Source: Hyphomicrobiaceae bacterium (GTDB lineage Bacteria > Pseudomonadota > Alphaproteobacteria > Rhizobiales > Ancalomicrobiaceae). Taken from it: 39,200 bases of DNA. Within the stretch, counting starts at the first letter, position 1. Every line of letters begins with the position of its first letter. The notes beneath the pieces are model-generated. The model was not told the origin of the DNA. It did not search any database and saw nothing but the letters and a program-made list of their open reading frames with translations. Where the stretch lies: contig JAEULV010000038.1 in assembly GCA_016793065.1 (NCBI GenBank), positions 1 through 39,200 of the forward strand, read 5' to 3'. This document shows, one piece after another, positions 31,130 to 39,200 of this stretch. Made by a program: the position numbers and the translations under genes.

Positions 31130-31166
31130 GCGACCGTGCCGGGGGTTCGTGCAGGTCCGCGCTGCG

Positions 31167-33278
31167 TCACGCCGCGCGGATCAGCCGAACGGCCTCGTCG
31201 CGCTCGAACAGGTAGAGCAGCACCCGCAGGGCCTGGCCGCGCGGGTCCTGCAGGTCGGGATCGCGCGCCAGCACCAGGCGGGCGTCGTCGCGGGCGATTT
31301 CCATCAGTTCGGTGTGCCATTCGAGATTGGCGATGCGGAAGCCGGGCAGGCCGGACTGGCGCGTGCCCAGCACCTCGCCGCCGCCGCGTAGTTCGAGATC
31401 CTTCTCGGCGATGACGAAGCCGTCATTGGTCTGGCGCATGACATCGAGGCGCGCCTTGGCGGTCTCGCCCAGCGGGCCGCGATAGAGCAGCAGGCAGGTC
31501 GACGGCCGGTCGCCGCGCCCGACGCGGCCGCGCAACTGGTGCAATTGCGCCAGTCCGAAGCGCTCGGCATGCTCGATCAGCATCACGGTGGCGTCCGGCA
31601 CATCGACGCCGACCTCGATGACGGTGGTGGCGACGAGGACGCGGGTCTCGCCGGCCTGAAACGCCCGCATCGCCCGGTCCTTGTCCTCGCCCTTCATCTT
31701 GCCGTGCAACAGGCCGACGACCGGTCCGAAGATGCGCTCCAGCGTCTCGGCGCGCTCGGCGGCGGCGGCGAGGTCGGTCACCTCGCTTTCCTCGACCAGC
31801 GGGCAGACCCAGTAGACCTTCTGCCCCTGGGCGATCGCCGCGCCGATCCGCTCGACCACCTCGCCGAGCCGGTCGAGCGAAATGGCGCGGGTGTCGATCG
31901 GCTTGCGCCCGGCGGGCTTTTCCGTCAGCCGCGACACGTCGACATCGCCGAAATAGGTCATCAGCAGCGTGCGCGGGATCGGCGTCGCCGTCATCACCAA
32001 AAGATGGGCGCCCTTGCCCTTCTGCGCCAGCGCCAGGCGCTGGTGGACGCCGAAGCGGTGCTGCTCGTCGACGACGGCAAGGCCGAGATCCTTGAATTCG
32101 ACGCCGGCCTGAAAGATCGCATGGGTGCCGACGAGGATGTCGATGTCGCCGGCCGCCAGCGCATCCAGCGTCTTCTGCCGGCCGGCGCCCTTCTCCCGGC
32201 CGGTGAGGATCGCCACCCGCAGGCCGGCGGCGTCGCAGAGCGGCGTGATCGAGGCGAGGTGCTGGCGCGCCAGAAGATCGGTCGGCGCCATCAGCGCGCA
32301 TTGGCCGCCGGCCTCGACCACCGCCGCCATGGAAAACAGCGCCACAAGCGTCTTGCCGGCGCCGACGTCGCCCTGAACCAGGCGTACCATCCGCAATGGT
32401 TTGGCAAGGTCCTCAGTGATTTCGGCGATGGCGCGGGTCTGCGATCCGGTCAGCGCGAAGGGCAGCGCCAGCGTCAGGCGCTCGGCCATAAGCCCTGTCG
32501 CCGCCCGTGGCGTGGCGCCGGCGCGCTTCATCGTGTCGCGCACCAGCGCCAGCGCCAGCTGGTTGGCGAGGAGTTCGTCATAGGCAAGCCGGGCGAGGGC
32601 AGGGGCCTCGGGTGCGATGCCGGCGGTGGTCTCCGGCCGGTGCACGGCGGCGAGCGCGCCCTTGAAGTTCGGCCAGCCGCGTCCGGCGACGAAGGCTGAA
32701 TCCTGCCATTCGGGCAGGTCGAGCGGCAGCAGCCGTTCGAGCGCGGCGGCGGTGGCCTTGTGCACCGTCTTCAGCGACAGCCCTTCGGTCAGGCCATAGA
32801 CCGGTTCCACCGCCGGCATGCGCTGATAGCCGTCGTCGGTGAGAATATGGTCGGGATGGGCCATCTGCGGCGCGCCGTTGAACCACTCGACCGTGCCCGA
32901 CACCCAGCGCATCTCGCCTTCGGGCAATTGCTTCGTCAGCCAGTCGGCGCGCGGGTTGAAGAAGGTCAGCGCCAGCTCGCCGGTATCGTCCTGCACGAAC
33001 ACCTTGTAGGGCCGGCGGGTGCCGCGCGGCGGCGGCTCATGGCGATCGACGCGGACATGCAGCGTCACCAGCATGCCCTGTTGCGAGCGGGCGATGCCGG
33101 GATTGGCGCGCCGGTCGATGGCGCCATGGGGCATGTGGAAGAGGAGATCGACGACGCGCGCCTCGCGCACCCGCTCGCCGTCGACCAGCAGCTTGTCGAA
33201 CAGCTGGCCGATCTTCGGACCGACGCCGGTGAGCGTCGTCGCCGGCGCGAACAGGGGATCAAGGACATTGGGGCGCAT
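31167..33278 (-). CDS. recG: ATP-dependent DNA helicase RecG
   Basis: This 703-residue helicase remodels stalled replication forks and branch-migrates Holliday junctions. The N-terminal wedge (OB) region begins LDPLFAPATTLTGVGPKIGQL; the helicase core has Walker A in VQGDVGAGKTLVAL, the DEQHRFG box, MTATPIPRTLLMTYFGDVDVS, and the C-terminal helicase domain with TTVIEVGVDVPDATVMLIEHAERFG, QLRGRVGRG and the TRG-like end with LELRGGGEVLGTRQSG. ATG 33278 gives the usual MRP-LDPLF start; upstream in-frame codons to 33332 are unlikely. It is divergent from sdhE, the normal alphaproteobacterial arrangement. Confidence 0.97.
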   Translation of the reverse strand: MRPNVLDPLFAPATTLTGVGPKIGQLFDKLLVDGERVREARVVDLLFHMPHGAIDRRANPGIARSQQGMLVTLHVRVDRHEPPPRGTRRPYKVFVQDDTGELALTFFNPRADWLTKQLPEGEMRWVSGTVEWFNGAPQMAHPDHILTDDGYQRMPAVEPVYGLTEGLSLKTVHKATAAALERLLPLDLPEWQDSAFVAGRGWPNFKGALAAVHRPETTAGIAPEAPALARLAYDELLANQLALALVRDTMKRAGATPRAATGLMAERLTLALPFALTGSQTRAIAEITEDLAKPLRMVRLVQGDVGAGKTLVALFSMAAVVEAGGQCALMAPTDLLARQHLASITPLCDAAGLRVAILTGREKGAGRQKTLDALAAGDIDILVGTHAIFQAGVEFKDLGLAVVDEQHRFGVHQRLALAQKGKGAHLLVMTATPIPRTLLMTYFGDVDVSRLTEKPAGRKPIDTRAISLDRLGEVVERIGAAIAQGQKVYWVCPLVEESEVTDLAAAAERAETLERIFGPVVGLLHGKMKGEDKDRAMRAFQAGETRVLVATTVIEVGVDVPDATVMLIEHAERFGLAQLHQLRGRVGRGDRPSTCLLLYRGPLGETAKARLDVMRQTNDGFVIAEKDLELRGGGEVLGTRQSGLPGFRIANLEWHTELMEIARDDARLVLARDPDLQDPRGQALRVLLYLFERDEAVRLIRAA

Positions 33279-33440
33279 GGCGGCTCGGGGCTGGACGGTT
33301 TCAACGAGCGTCGCGGCGCCCGGCGGCGCCAAGATAAGGGCGATGCGCGCCGATGAACACCACTTTCAGCACCAGCATGCGGGACGATCCGCGACAGGTC
33401 GGAGCGAATGCAAAAACGTCGGGCCAAGTGCTGCTTGCCG

Positions 33441-33469
33441 CTGACAGATGCGTCCGGCGCGGATATAAG
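33441..33469 (+). promoter_or_regulatory. Probable sdhE promoter
   Basis: CTGACA (33441-33446), 17 bp, TATAAG (33464-33469): each hexamer has one mismatch to the sigma-70 consensus. It lies 60 bp before the sdhE start, in the recG-sdhE divergent region, and probably drives sdhE, the methyltransferase gene and mfd. Confidence 0.72.
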
Positions 33470-33528
33470 CCGGCGATGGCAGGTCGTCGGGGTGAACGGG
33501 CGGATGCCGGCTGGAGGGGGAGAAGTTC

Positions 33529-33837
33529 ATGCCGACCGGAACCACGCGCTCGAGCGACGGTCTCGACACCCGCAGGAAGCGGGCGCTGTTTCGCGCCTGG
33601 CATCGCGGCATCAAGGAGATGGACATGCTGCTCGGCACCTTCGCCGACGCCCATCTCGGCGCCATGTCCGACGCGGAGATGGACGAGTTCGAGGCGTTGA
33701 TGGAAATCCCCGACCAGGACATGTTCCGCTACATCACCGGCCTGGCGCCGATGCCGCCCGAGCATGTCGGTCCGGTCTATCTGCGGATCGTCAGCTATCA
33801 CGAAGGCCTCGACAAGAACCCGTCGCGCGTCGGCTGA
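33529..33837 (+). CDS. sdhE: Succinate dehydrogenase assembly factor SdhE
   Basis: This 102-residue protein belongs to the SdhE/SDHAF2 family (DUF339), which promotes covalent FAD attachment to the flavoprotein subunit of succinate dehydrogenase. The signature RGIKEMD is at residues 26-32, in the context RRKRALFRAWHRGIKEMDMLLG, followed by the acidic helix LSDAEMDEFEALMEIPDQDMF. The ribosome binding site GGAGGGGG (33513-33520) is strong and 8 nt from ATG 33529. The position between recG (divergent) and mfd is conserved in alphaproteobacteria. Confidence 0.95.
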   Translation: MPTGTTRSSDGLDTRRKRALFRAWHRGIKEMDMLLGTFADAHLGAMSDAEMDEFEALMEIPDQDMFRYITGLAPMPPEHVGPVYLRIVSYHEGLDKNPSRVG

Positions 33838-33880
33838 GCCGGCCGTGGACTGTCCGGCGCGAACCGCAAGGAACCACGAC

Positions 33881-34840
33881 ATGAGCGCGGCAAGCGACTT
33901 CAAGTGGTTTCACGCGCTGAAATTCCCCGATGGCAGCCAGACGCCCGGTCGGTTCGATGCCGGCCGGCCGCCGAACTACACGCTCTACGGCGTGCTGTCG
34001 CTGTTGCCGCATCTCGACCTTGCGCGGGCCGAGTGCCTCGATATCGGCACCATGGACGGGCTTGCCGCCTGGGCGCTGGCCGCGGCCGGGGCCGGGCGGG
34101 TGACGGCGACCGACATCGCGCCCCGCGCCTCGTTTGCCCATGCGCGCCAACGGTTCGGCCATGATGTCGACTATCGGGTGCCGTTCGTCGTTGCCGATCT
34201 GCCGCGTGGCGGCGCCCCGGCCTATGATCTCATCGTCTATTCCGGCGTGCTCTACCATGTCTTCGATCCGCTGCCGTCGCTGGTGCGGCTGCGCATGAAC
34301 ATCCGCCTTGGCGGCTATGTGATTGTCGAGACGCACTATCTTGCCGACGAGCCCCGGTCGCGGCTCTCGTTCAGCCCGAGCGACGGCCGGCACGCCAGCC
34401 AGCACCCCAACACGTTCTTCCGGCCGAGTTTCCGGGCGCTGCGGGGGATGATCGAGACCGCCGGCTTCGAGGTCGTGGTTTCGATCGGCGTGCGCTCGCG
34501 CCTTACGGTGCTGGCGCGGGCGGAGCAACCCTCGCGGATCCGAACCGCCTCGCCGGTGGTGCGCAAGGTGCTCGACCAGTACCGCAACTATGAGAACTAT
34601 CGCGAGGACGTCGACTATCCGGCCATGGAGGCGATCAGCGCGCCGGCGGCGATCACCTATTCCGGCCCGCGCGGCGACTACGTGCTGCACGCCTCGCGCT
34701 ACCGGCCGACGACCCCGGCCCAACCGGAATGGTCGGCCGCGCGCCCAACGCGCCTGCGGGTCGCCCTCGGCGACCGCCTGAGCCATCTGCGCACCAGCCT
34801 CGCCCGGCGGCAATGGCTGCCGCACTGGCCGTTGGGTTAG
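33881..34840 (+). CDS. Class I SAM-dependent methyltransferase, target unknown
   Basis: This 319-residue protein has a Rossmann-type methyltransferase core: motif I LDIGTMDG (residues 53-60), the acidic residue of motif II in VTATDIA, and a later DLIVYSGVLYHVFDP followed by LRMNIRLGGYVIVETHY. The layout, with an N-terminal part (KWFHALKFPDG) and the GVLYH-DP motif, resembles the CmoB/DUF1698-like methyltransferases, but I cannot name the substrate. The C-terminal 90 residues (from about VVRKVLDQYRNYENY) are not recognised. AAGGA at 33868-33872 supports ATG 33881; the longer frame from 33764 overlaps sdhE and is rejected. It lies 43 bp after sdhE and 69 bp before mfd, splitting a pair that is usually adjacent. 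Confidence 0.85.
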   Translation: MSAASDFKWFHALKFPDGSQTPGRFDAGRPPNYTLYGVLSLLPHLDLARAECLDIGTMDGLAAWALAAAGAGRVTATDIAPRASFAHARQRFGHDVDYRVPFVVADLPRGGAPAYDLIVYSGVLYHVFDPLPSLVRLRMNIRLGGYVIVETHYLADEPRSRLSFSPSDGRHASQHPNTFFRPSFRALRGMIETAGFEVVVSIGVRSRLTVLARAEQPSRIRTASPVVRKVLDQYRNYENYREDVDYPAMEAISAPAAITYSGPRGDYVLHASRYRPTTPAQPEWSAARPTRLRVALGDRLSHLRTSLARRQWLPHWPLG

Positions 34841-34909
34841 GGCGGGCCGCAACCCGGACCATGCGCCAACGCGGTTGCCTTTCGCGGGCAAATCGCGCAG
34901 GGAAAGGCG

Positions 34910-37900
34910 GTGATCTGTGCCGCCCCGGAGCCGCTGTTGAAACCCCTTGCCAATCTCTTCAAGCGCCTGCCGCATTCGACGCTGGCGTCGGTTCCCGATG
35001 GACTGGAAGGCCGGATCCTGGGGGAGCTGGCGCGGCAGCAGGGGGCGGGGACCGGGGCGTCGCTGGTGTTCGTCGCCCGCGACGGCTCGCGCCTGCCGGC
35101 GATCGAGCAGGCGCTGGGGTTCTTCGCGCCCGATGTCGAGGTGTTGATCCTGCCCGGCTGGGACTGCCTGCCCTATGACCGGGTGTCGCCGAATTCGATC
35201 GTGGTGGCGCGGCGGATGACGACGCTGGCGGCGCTGGCGAAGCGGACGGCGCGGACGAAGCCGCTGGTGCTGCTGACCACCGTCAACGCCGCCGTCCAGC
35301 GGCTGCCGACGCCGGACCTGATCGCGCGGCAATCGTTCTCGGCCCGCCCCGGCAACCGCTTCGACATGTCGAATGTGGTCAAATGGCTGGAGGACAACGG
35401 CTTCTCCCGCACCGCCACCGTTCGCGACACCGGCGAATACGCGGTGCGCGGCGGCATTGTCGATCTCTATCCGCCCGGGTTCGACGCACCGGTCCGGCTG
35501 GACTTCTTCGGCGACACGCTCGAATCGATCCGCGCCTTCGATCCCGAGAGCCAGCGCACCACCGGCACGCTGCACGGGCTCGAACTGGTGCCGATGAGCG
35601 AGGTGACGCTGGTTCCCGATACCATCGCCCGCTTCCGCACCGGCTACGTCGCCCGCTTCGGTACCTCCAATCGCGACGACCTCCTGTATCAGGCGGTGTC
35701 GGAAGGTCGGCGCCATGCCGGCATCGAGCATTGGCTGCCGCTGTTTCACGGCGGGCTGGCGACGATCTTCGACTATTGCCCGGCGGCGCCGTTCGTCATC
35801 GACACCCGCACCGACGAGGCGGTGATCGAACGGCTGGATCAGGTCGGCGAGCACTATCAATCGCGTGTCGAGTCGCTGGAGCGCGGCGATGCCGGCGTGC
35901 CCTACAAGCCGATCGAGCCGAAGGAGCTCTATCTCACCCGCGAGGAATGGACCGTCCGGCTGGCCGACAGCAGCTCGACCCGGCTGACGCCGTTTGCCGT
36001 GCCCGACCGGCCGGACGTGATCGATCTCGGCGGCCGGCAGGGCCGCTCGTTCGCGGCGGAACGGGCCGCCGGCGACGTCAACGTCTTCGACGCGGTGATC
36101 GATCACCTCGGCACGCTGCGCAACCAGCAGAAGCGCCACGTCATCGTCGCGGCGTGGACGGAAGGGGCGCGTGATCGCCTGGCGCAGGTGCTGGCCGACC
36201 ACGGGCTGGAGCGGACCCAGGCCATAGGCCGCTATGACGAGATCCTCGCCTATCCGCGCGGCACCGTCGGGCTTGCCATTCTCGGGCTCGAGGCCGGGTT
36301 CGAACTGCCGGACGTGGTGATCGTCGCCGAGCAGGACATCCTCGGCGACCGGCTGGTGCGGCCGAAGCGCAAGAAGGCCAAGGGGTCGGAGTTCCTCACC
36401 GAGGTCACCGGCCTCAACGAGGGCGACCTCGTCGTGCATGCCGATCACGGCATCGGCCGCTTCCTCGGGCTGAAGACGATCACCGCCGCCGGCGCGCCGC
36501 ATGATTGTCTGGAAATCCAGTATCACGGCGGCGACAAGCTCTATCTGCCGGTCGAAAACATAGAGCTTTTGAGCCGCTACGGCGCCGATGACGACGGCGC
36601 GGCGCAGCTCGACCGCCTCGGCGGCGGCGCCTGGCAGGCGCGCAAGGCGCGGATGAAGAGCCGCATCCGCGAGATCGCGGCCAAGCTCATCCAGACCGCG
36701 GCGCTCCGGGCGCTGAAGACGGCGGCGCCGCTGACGCCGACCGAGGGGCTCTATGACGAGTTCTGCGCCAAGTTCCCCTATGACGAGACCGAGGACCAGT
36801 TGAACGCCATCGAGGCGGTGTTCGACGATCTCGGCTCCGGCAAGCCGATGGACCGGCTGATCTGCGGCGACGTCGGCTTCGGCAAGACCGAGGTCGCGCT
36901 CCGCGCCGCCTTCAAGGCCGTGCAGGGCGGCCGGCAGGTCGCGGTGCTGGTGCCGACCACCGTGCTGGCGCAGCAGCACCTGAACACGTTCCGCGAGCGG
37001 ATGGCCGGCTACCCCATCGCGATCGAGATGCTCAGCCGCTTCCGCAGCCGCGCCGAATTGAAGAAGATTCTCGCCGCGACGGCGGCCGGCCAGGTCGACA
37101 TCCTCATCGGCACGCACCGGCTGCTGCAGCGCGACGTCGTGTTCAGGGAGCTCGGGCTCGTCGTCATCGACGAGGAGCAGCGGTTCGGCGTGAAGCACAA
37201 GGAGATCTTCAAGCGGATGCGCGCCACCGTCGACCTGCTCTCGATGAGCGCGACGCCGATCCCGCGCACGCTCTACATGGCGCTCACCGGCGCGCGCGAC
37301 CTGAGCGTGATCGAGACGCCGCCGACGAACCGGCACCCGATCCAGACGATCGTGAAGACCTACGACGAGAAGCTCGTGGTCGACGCCGTCCGCTTCGAGC
37401 TCCGCCGCGGCGGCCAGGTCTTCTACCTGCACAACCGCGTGCAGACGATCGATCTCGTGGCGGCGCGGCTGCGCGAGCTGATGCCGGACGTGCGCGTCGG
37501 CGTCGGCCACGGCCAGATGCACGCCGACGAGCTCGAGGAGATCATGACGGACTTCGTCGCGGGCCGCTACCAGGTGCTGGTGTCGACCACGATCATCGAG
37601 AGCGGCCTCGATATTCCGAACAGCAACACGATCATCATCGAGGGCGCCGACCGCTTCGGCCTCTCGCAGCTCTATCAGTTGCGCGGCCGCGTCGGCCGGT
37701 TCAAGCACCAGGCCTACGCCTACCTGCTTCTGCACCGCCACACCCGGCTGCTCGAGGTGGCGCGCCAGCGCCTCACCGCGATGCGGCAGCACAACCAGCT
37801 CGGCGCCGGCTTCCGGATCGCGATGCGCGACCTCGAGCTGCGCGGCGCGGGCAACCTGCTCGGCGCGGAGCAGAGCGGCCACATCGTCGGCGTCGGTTTC

Positions 37901-38473
37901 GAGCTGTACTGTCAGTTGCTCCGCCAGTCGGTGGCGCGACTGAAGGGAGAAAAATCGGCCGCGGCGATCCGCGCCAGCGTGACGCTCGACTTCGTGTTCG
38001 TCGGCGAGGGCGCGGCGCCGGCCTCGGACGCCGCCGGCCGGCACGTGGACGGCTACACGGCGCTCAAGGACGCCGAAAAGGCGCACGCGGTCGAGGTCGC
38101 GCGGATCCAGGCCCGGATCCCGCCGGCCTACCTCGCCGAGACCCGGCTGCGCATCGACGCGTACCGGAAGCTGGCGCTGGCCGATTCGCTGGCGGCGCTG
38201 AAGCAGATCGAGGCCGACCTGCGCGATCGCTTCGGGAAATTCGGCGACGAAGTCCGGGCGCTGCTGCTCATCACGGAGATTCGCATCCGCGCGGAACAAA
38301 AAGGCATCGTGTCCGTCGAAACCGAATCGAGCCGCCTGAAGTGCCTGCGCAACAGTGGTCGTCGCGACGACTGGGTGCAGGTCGGCACGCGGTTTCCAAG
38401 GTTGACCGCCCCCAAGCCCCTCCTACGGTTGAAGGAAATAATCGCGTTTCTGAACAATCTGCCGAACCCATGA
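34910..38473 (+). CDS. mfd: Transcription-repair coupling factor Mfd, apparently chimeric
   Basis: The frame of 1187 codons encodes a complete Mfd, which removes stalled RNA polymerase and recruits UvrA. In order: UvrB-like N-terminal domains (GWDCLPYDRVSPN), the RNA-polymerase-interacting domain from about residue 504 (EGDLVVHADHGIGRFLG), helicase motifs with Walker A GDVGFGKTE (653-661) and DEEQ (754-757), MSATPIPRTLYMALTG, QLRGRVGR (about 925), the TRG motif and a C-terminal D7-type domain. Residues before ~655 look alphaproteobacterial. After Walker A (from FKAVQGGRQVAVLVPTT) the protein reads like Opitutus-type Verrucomicrobia to its end (LKCLRNSGRRDDWVQVG). The switch is near 36,866-36,910. 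The GTG start at 34910 is tentative; TTG 34936 is an alternative. The stop overlaps the next gene. Confidence 0.93.
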   Translation: MICAAPEPLLKPLANLFKRLPHSTLASVPDGLEGRILGELARQQGAGTGASLVFVARDGSRLPAIEQALGFFAPDVEVLILPGWDCLPYDRVSPNSIVVARRMTTLAALAKRTARTKPLVLLTTVNAAVQRLPTPDLIARQSFSARPGNRFDMSNVVKWLEDNGFSRTATVRDTGEYAVRGGIVDLYPPGFDAPVRLDFFGDTLESIRAFDPESQRTTGTLHGLELVPMSEVTLVPDTIARFRTGYVARFGTSNRDDLLYQAVSEGRRHAGIEHWLPLFHGGLATIFDYCPAAPFVIDTRTDEAVIERLDQVGEHYQSRVESLERGDAGVPYKPIEPKELYLTREEWTVRLADSSSTRLTPFAVPDRPDVIDLGGRQGRSFAAERAAGDVNVFDAVIDHLGTLRNQQKRHVIVAAWTEGARDRLAQVLADHGLERTQAIGRYDEILAYPRGTVGLAILGLEAGFELPDVVIVAEQDILGDRLVRPKRKKAKGSEFLTEVTGLNEGDLVVHADHGIGRFLGLKTITAAGAPHDCLEIQYHGGDKLYLPVENIELLSRYGADDDGAAQLDRLGGGAWQARKARMKSRIREIAAKLIQTAALRALKTAAPLTPTEGLYDEFCAKFPYDETEDQLNAIEAVFDDLGSGKPMDRLICGDVGFGKTEVALRAAFKAVQGGRQVAVLVPTTVLAQQHLNTFRERMAGYPIAIEMLSRFRSRAELKKILAATAAGQVDILIGTHRLLQRDVVFRELGLVVIDEEQRFGVKHKEIFKRMRATVDLLSMSATPIPRTLYMALTGARDLSVIETPPTNRHPIQTIVKTYDEKLVVDAVRFELRRGGQVFYLHNRVQTIDLVAARLRELMPDVRVGVGHGQMHADELEEIMTDFVAGRYQVLVSTTIIESGLDIPNSNTIIIEGADRFGLSQLYQLRGRVGRFKHQAYAYLLLHRHTRLLEVARQRLTAMRQHNQLGAGFRIAMRDLELRGAGNLLGAEQSGHIVGVGFELYCQLLRQSVARLKGEKSAAAIRASVTLDFVFVGEGAAPASDAAGRHVDGYTALKDAEKAHAVEVARIQARIPPAYLAETRLRIDAYRKLALADSLAALKQIEADLRDRFGKFGDEVRALLLITEIRIRAEQKGIVSVETESSRLKCLRNSGRRDDWVQVGTRFPRLTAPKPLLRLKEIIAFLNNLPNP

Positions 38474-39200
38474 CGTCACGTCGCCGCCTCCTGTCCGTCG
38501 TCCTCGCCGCTGCGTCCGGTGTCAGCGTTTTCGCCCAGACCGCCCCGTCCGGCTCCGTCGGCCGGGACGTGAACGAGAATCTCAACCTCCGCTTCGCCAA
38601 CGGGATCGTGGCCGTTGCCGAGGAGAAGATCATCACCGTCGCCGACGTGATGCAGTACATCGGGCCCCTCCTGCCCCAGATCCGCAACGAGACCCGCACC
38701 GAGAAGGAATTCCAGGAGCGGCTCGAGCAGTTGCAGGACAGCGCGATCCAGGACCTGATCGACCGGGTGCTGATCGTGAAGGAATTCCGCAAGGACGAGA
38801 AGCGGCAGATCCCGTACCATTACATCGACAACGCGATCGCCGACGAGATCGCCGAGCGTTTCGAGGGCGACCGGTCCAAGTTCCTCGCCTTCCTGAAGGC
38901 CAAGGGCCAGACGCAGCGCGACTACCGCCGCGAGGTCGAGGAGAACATCATCTTCCAGTACATGCAGGGCCAGCAGCGCAAGTCGCAGAGCGTGGTGAGC
39001 CCGGTGCGGATCGAGACCTTCTACAACGAGAACAAGGATCGTTTCTACCAGGAGGACGCCGTCCACCTGCGGCTGATCCAGTTGACGCGGACCGAGACCG
39101 AGACCGACGCGACGCTGACGGAGAAGGCCAACACGATCCTGACCCGTGTGAAGGCCGGCGAGAAGTTCGAGGAGCTCGCGAAGGAGTTCAGCACCGACAT
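38470..39200 (+). CDS. SurA-like periplasmic peptidylprolyl isomerase, 5' part (partial, probably verrucomicrobial)
   Basis: The frame starts at ATG 38470, overlaps the mfd stop by 4 nt (ATGA) and runs off the window, giving 243 residues. It begins MTSRRRLLSVVLAAASG, a Sec signal peptide with probable cleavage near VFAQ. A SurA-type N-domain follows (NGIVAVAEEKIITVADVMQYI... LQDSAIQDLIDRVLIVKEF), then the start of a PpiC parvulin domain (QEDAVHLRLIQLTRTE... ILTRVKAGEKFEELAKEFSTD). Such proteins chaperone outer-membrane proteins. The wording resembles SurA/PpiC proteins of Opitutales, in line with the 3' half of mfd, and differs from the alphaproteobacterial PpiD at 25968-27866. Confidence 0.88.
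   Translation, partial: MTSRRRLLSVVLAAASGVSVFAQTAPSGSVGRDVNENLNLRFANGIVAVAEEKIITVADVMQYIGPLLPQIRNETRTEKEFQERLEQLQDSAIQDLIDRVLIVKEFRKDEKRQIPYHYIDNAIADEIAERFEGDRSKFLAFLKAKGQTQRDYRREVEENIIFQYMQGQQRKSQSVVSPVRIETFYNENKDRFYQEDAVHLRLIQLTRTETETDATLTEKANTILTRVKAGEKFEELAKEFSTD

Noticed and set aside
33791-38299. Giant reverse frame of 1502 codons opposite mfd and the methyltransferase gene
   Set aside because: It mirrors the codon structure of the real genes on the plus strand; its translation is Arg/Asp/His-rich with no domain. It is a shadow of high GC coding sequence.

Overview
Most of this window (about 1-36,870) reads as the chromosome of a GC-rich alphaproteobacterium, most likely of the order Hyphomicrobiales (Rhizobiales). 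The evidence is protein character, gene neighbourhoods typical of that order (nuoL-nuoM-nuoN-birA-rnj-mce-DUF1467; ppiD-trpE-trpG-trpD-trpC-moaC-moeA; lexA-comEC-gltX-gltA; recG divergent from sdhE and mfd) and a LexA operator of the alphaproteobacterial GAAC-N7-GAAC type. The content is almost entirely housekeeping. I see no CRISPR array, prophage, transposase, rRNA or tRNA.

Layout. 1-3852: end of the respiratory complex I operon (nuoL 3' end, nuoM, nuoN), with an unusual 382-bp spacer before nuoN. 3857-7898: birA, RNase J, methylmalonyl-CoA epimerase, a small secreted protein and a DUF1467 membrane protein. 7899-8780: long non-coding stretch ending in the lexA promoter with two LexA boxes. 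8781-16145: lexA, comEC (reverse), gltX, gltA. 16384-20002: PaiB-like flavin protein, glmS and a DedA protein, all reverse. 20111-27866: reverse-strand run moeA, moaC, trpC, trpD, trpG, trpE, ppiD, which joins tryptophan synthesis, molybdopterin synthesis and a periplasmic foldase. 28024-30164: a ubiX-ubiD pair of lower GC set between ppiD and tpiA. 30374-38473: tpiA, recG (reverse), sdhE, a class I methyltransferase and mfd.

The most important observation is near 36,870. The mfd reading frame is intact, but its first ~655 residues look alphaproteobacterial, while everything after the Walker A motif, and the SurA-like gene that overlaps its stop codon, looks like Verrucomicrobia of the Opitutus type. 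The switch falls in the most conserved stretch of the gene. A chimeric (metagenomic) contig is the simplest explanation; a real recombination would be remarkable. A weaker composition shift inside nuoM (about 1200-1450) and the unusual order of otherwise conserved gene blocks deserve the same scrutiny.

I found no convincing new multi-gene system. Regulatory sites that can be read directly include the lexA promoter with its operator, strong-looking promoters for ppiD and sdhE, and clear intrinsic terminators after mce and gltA.
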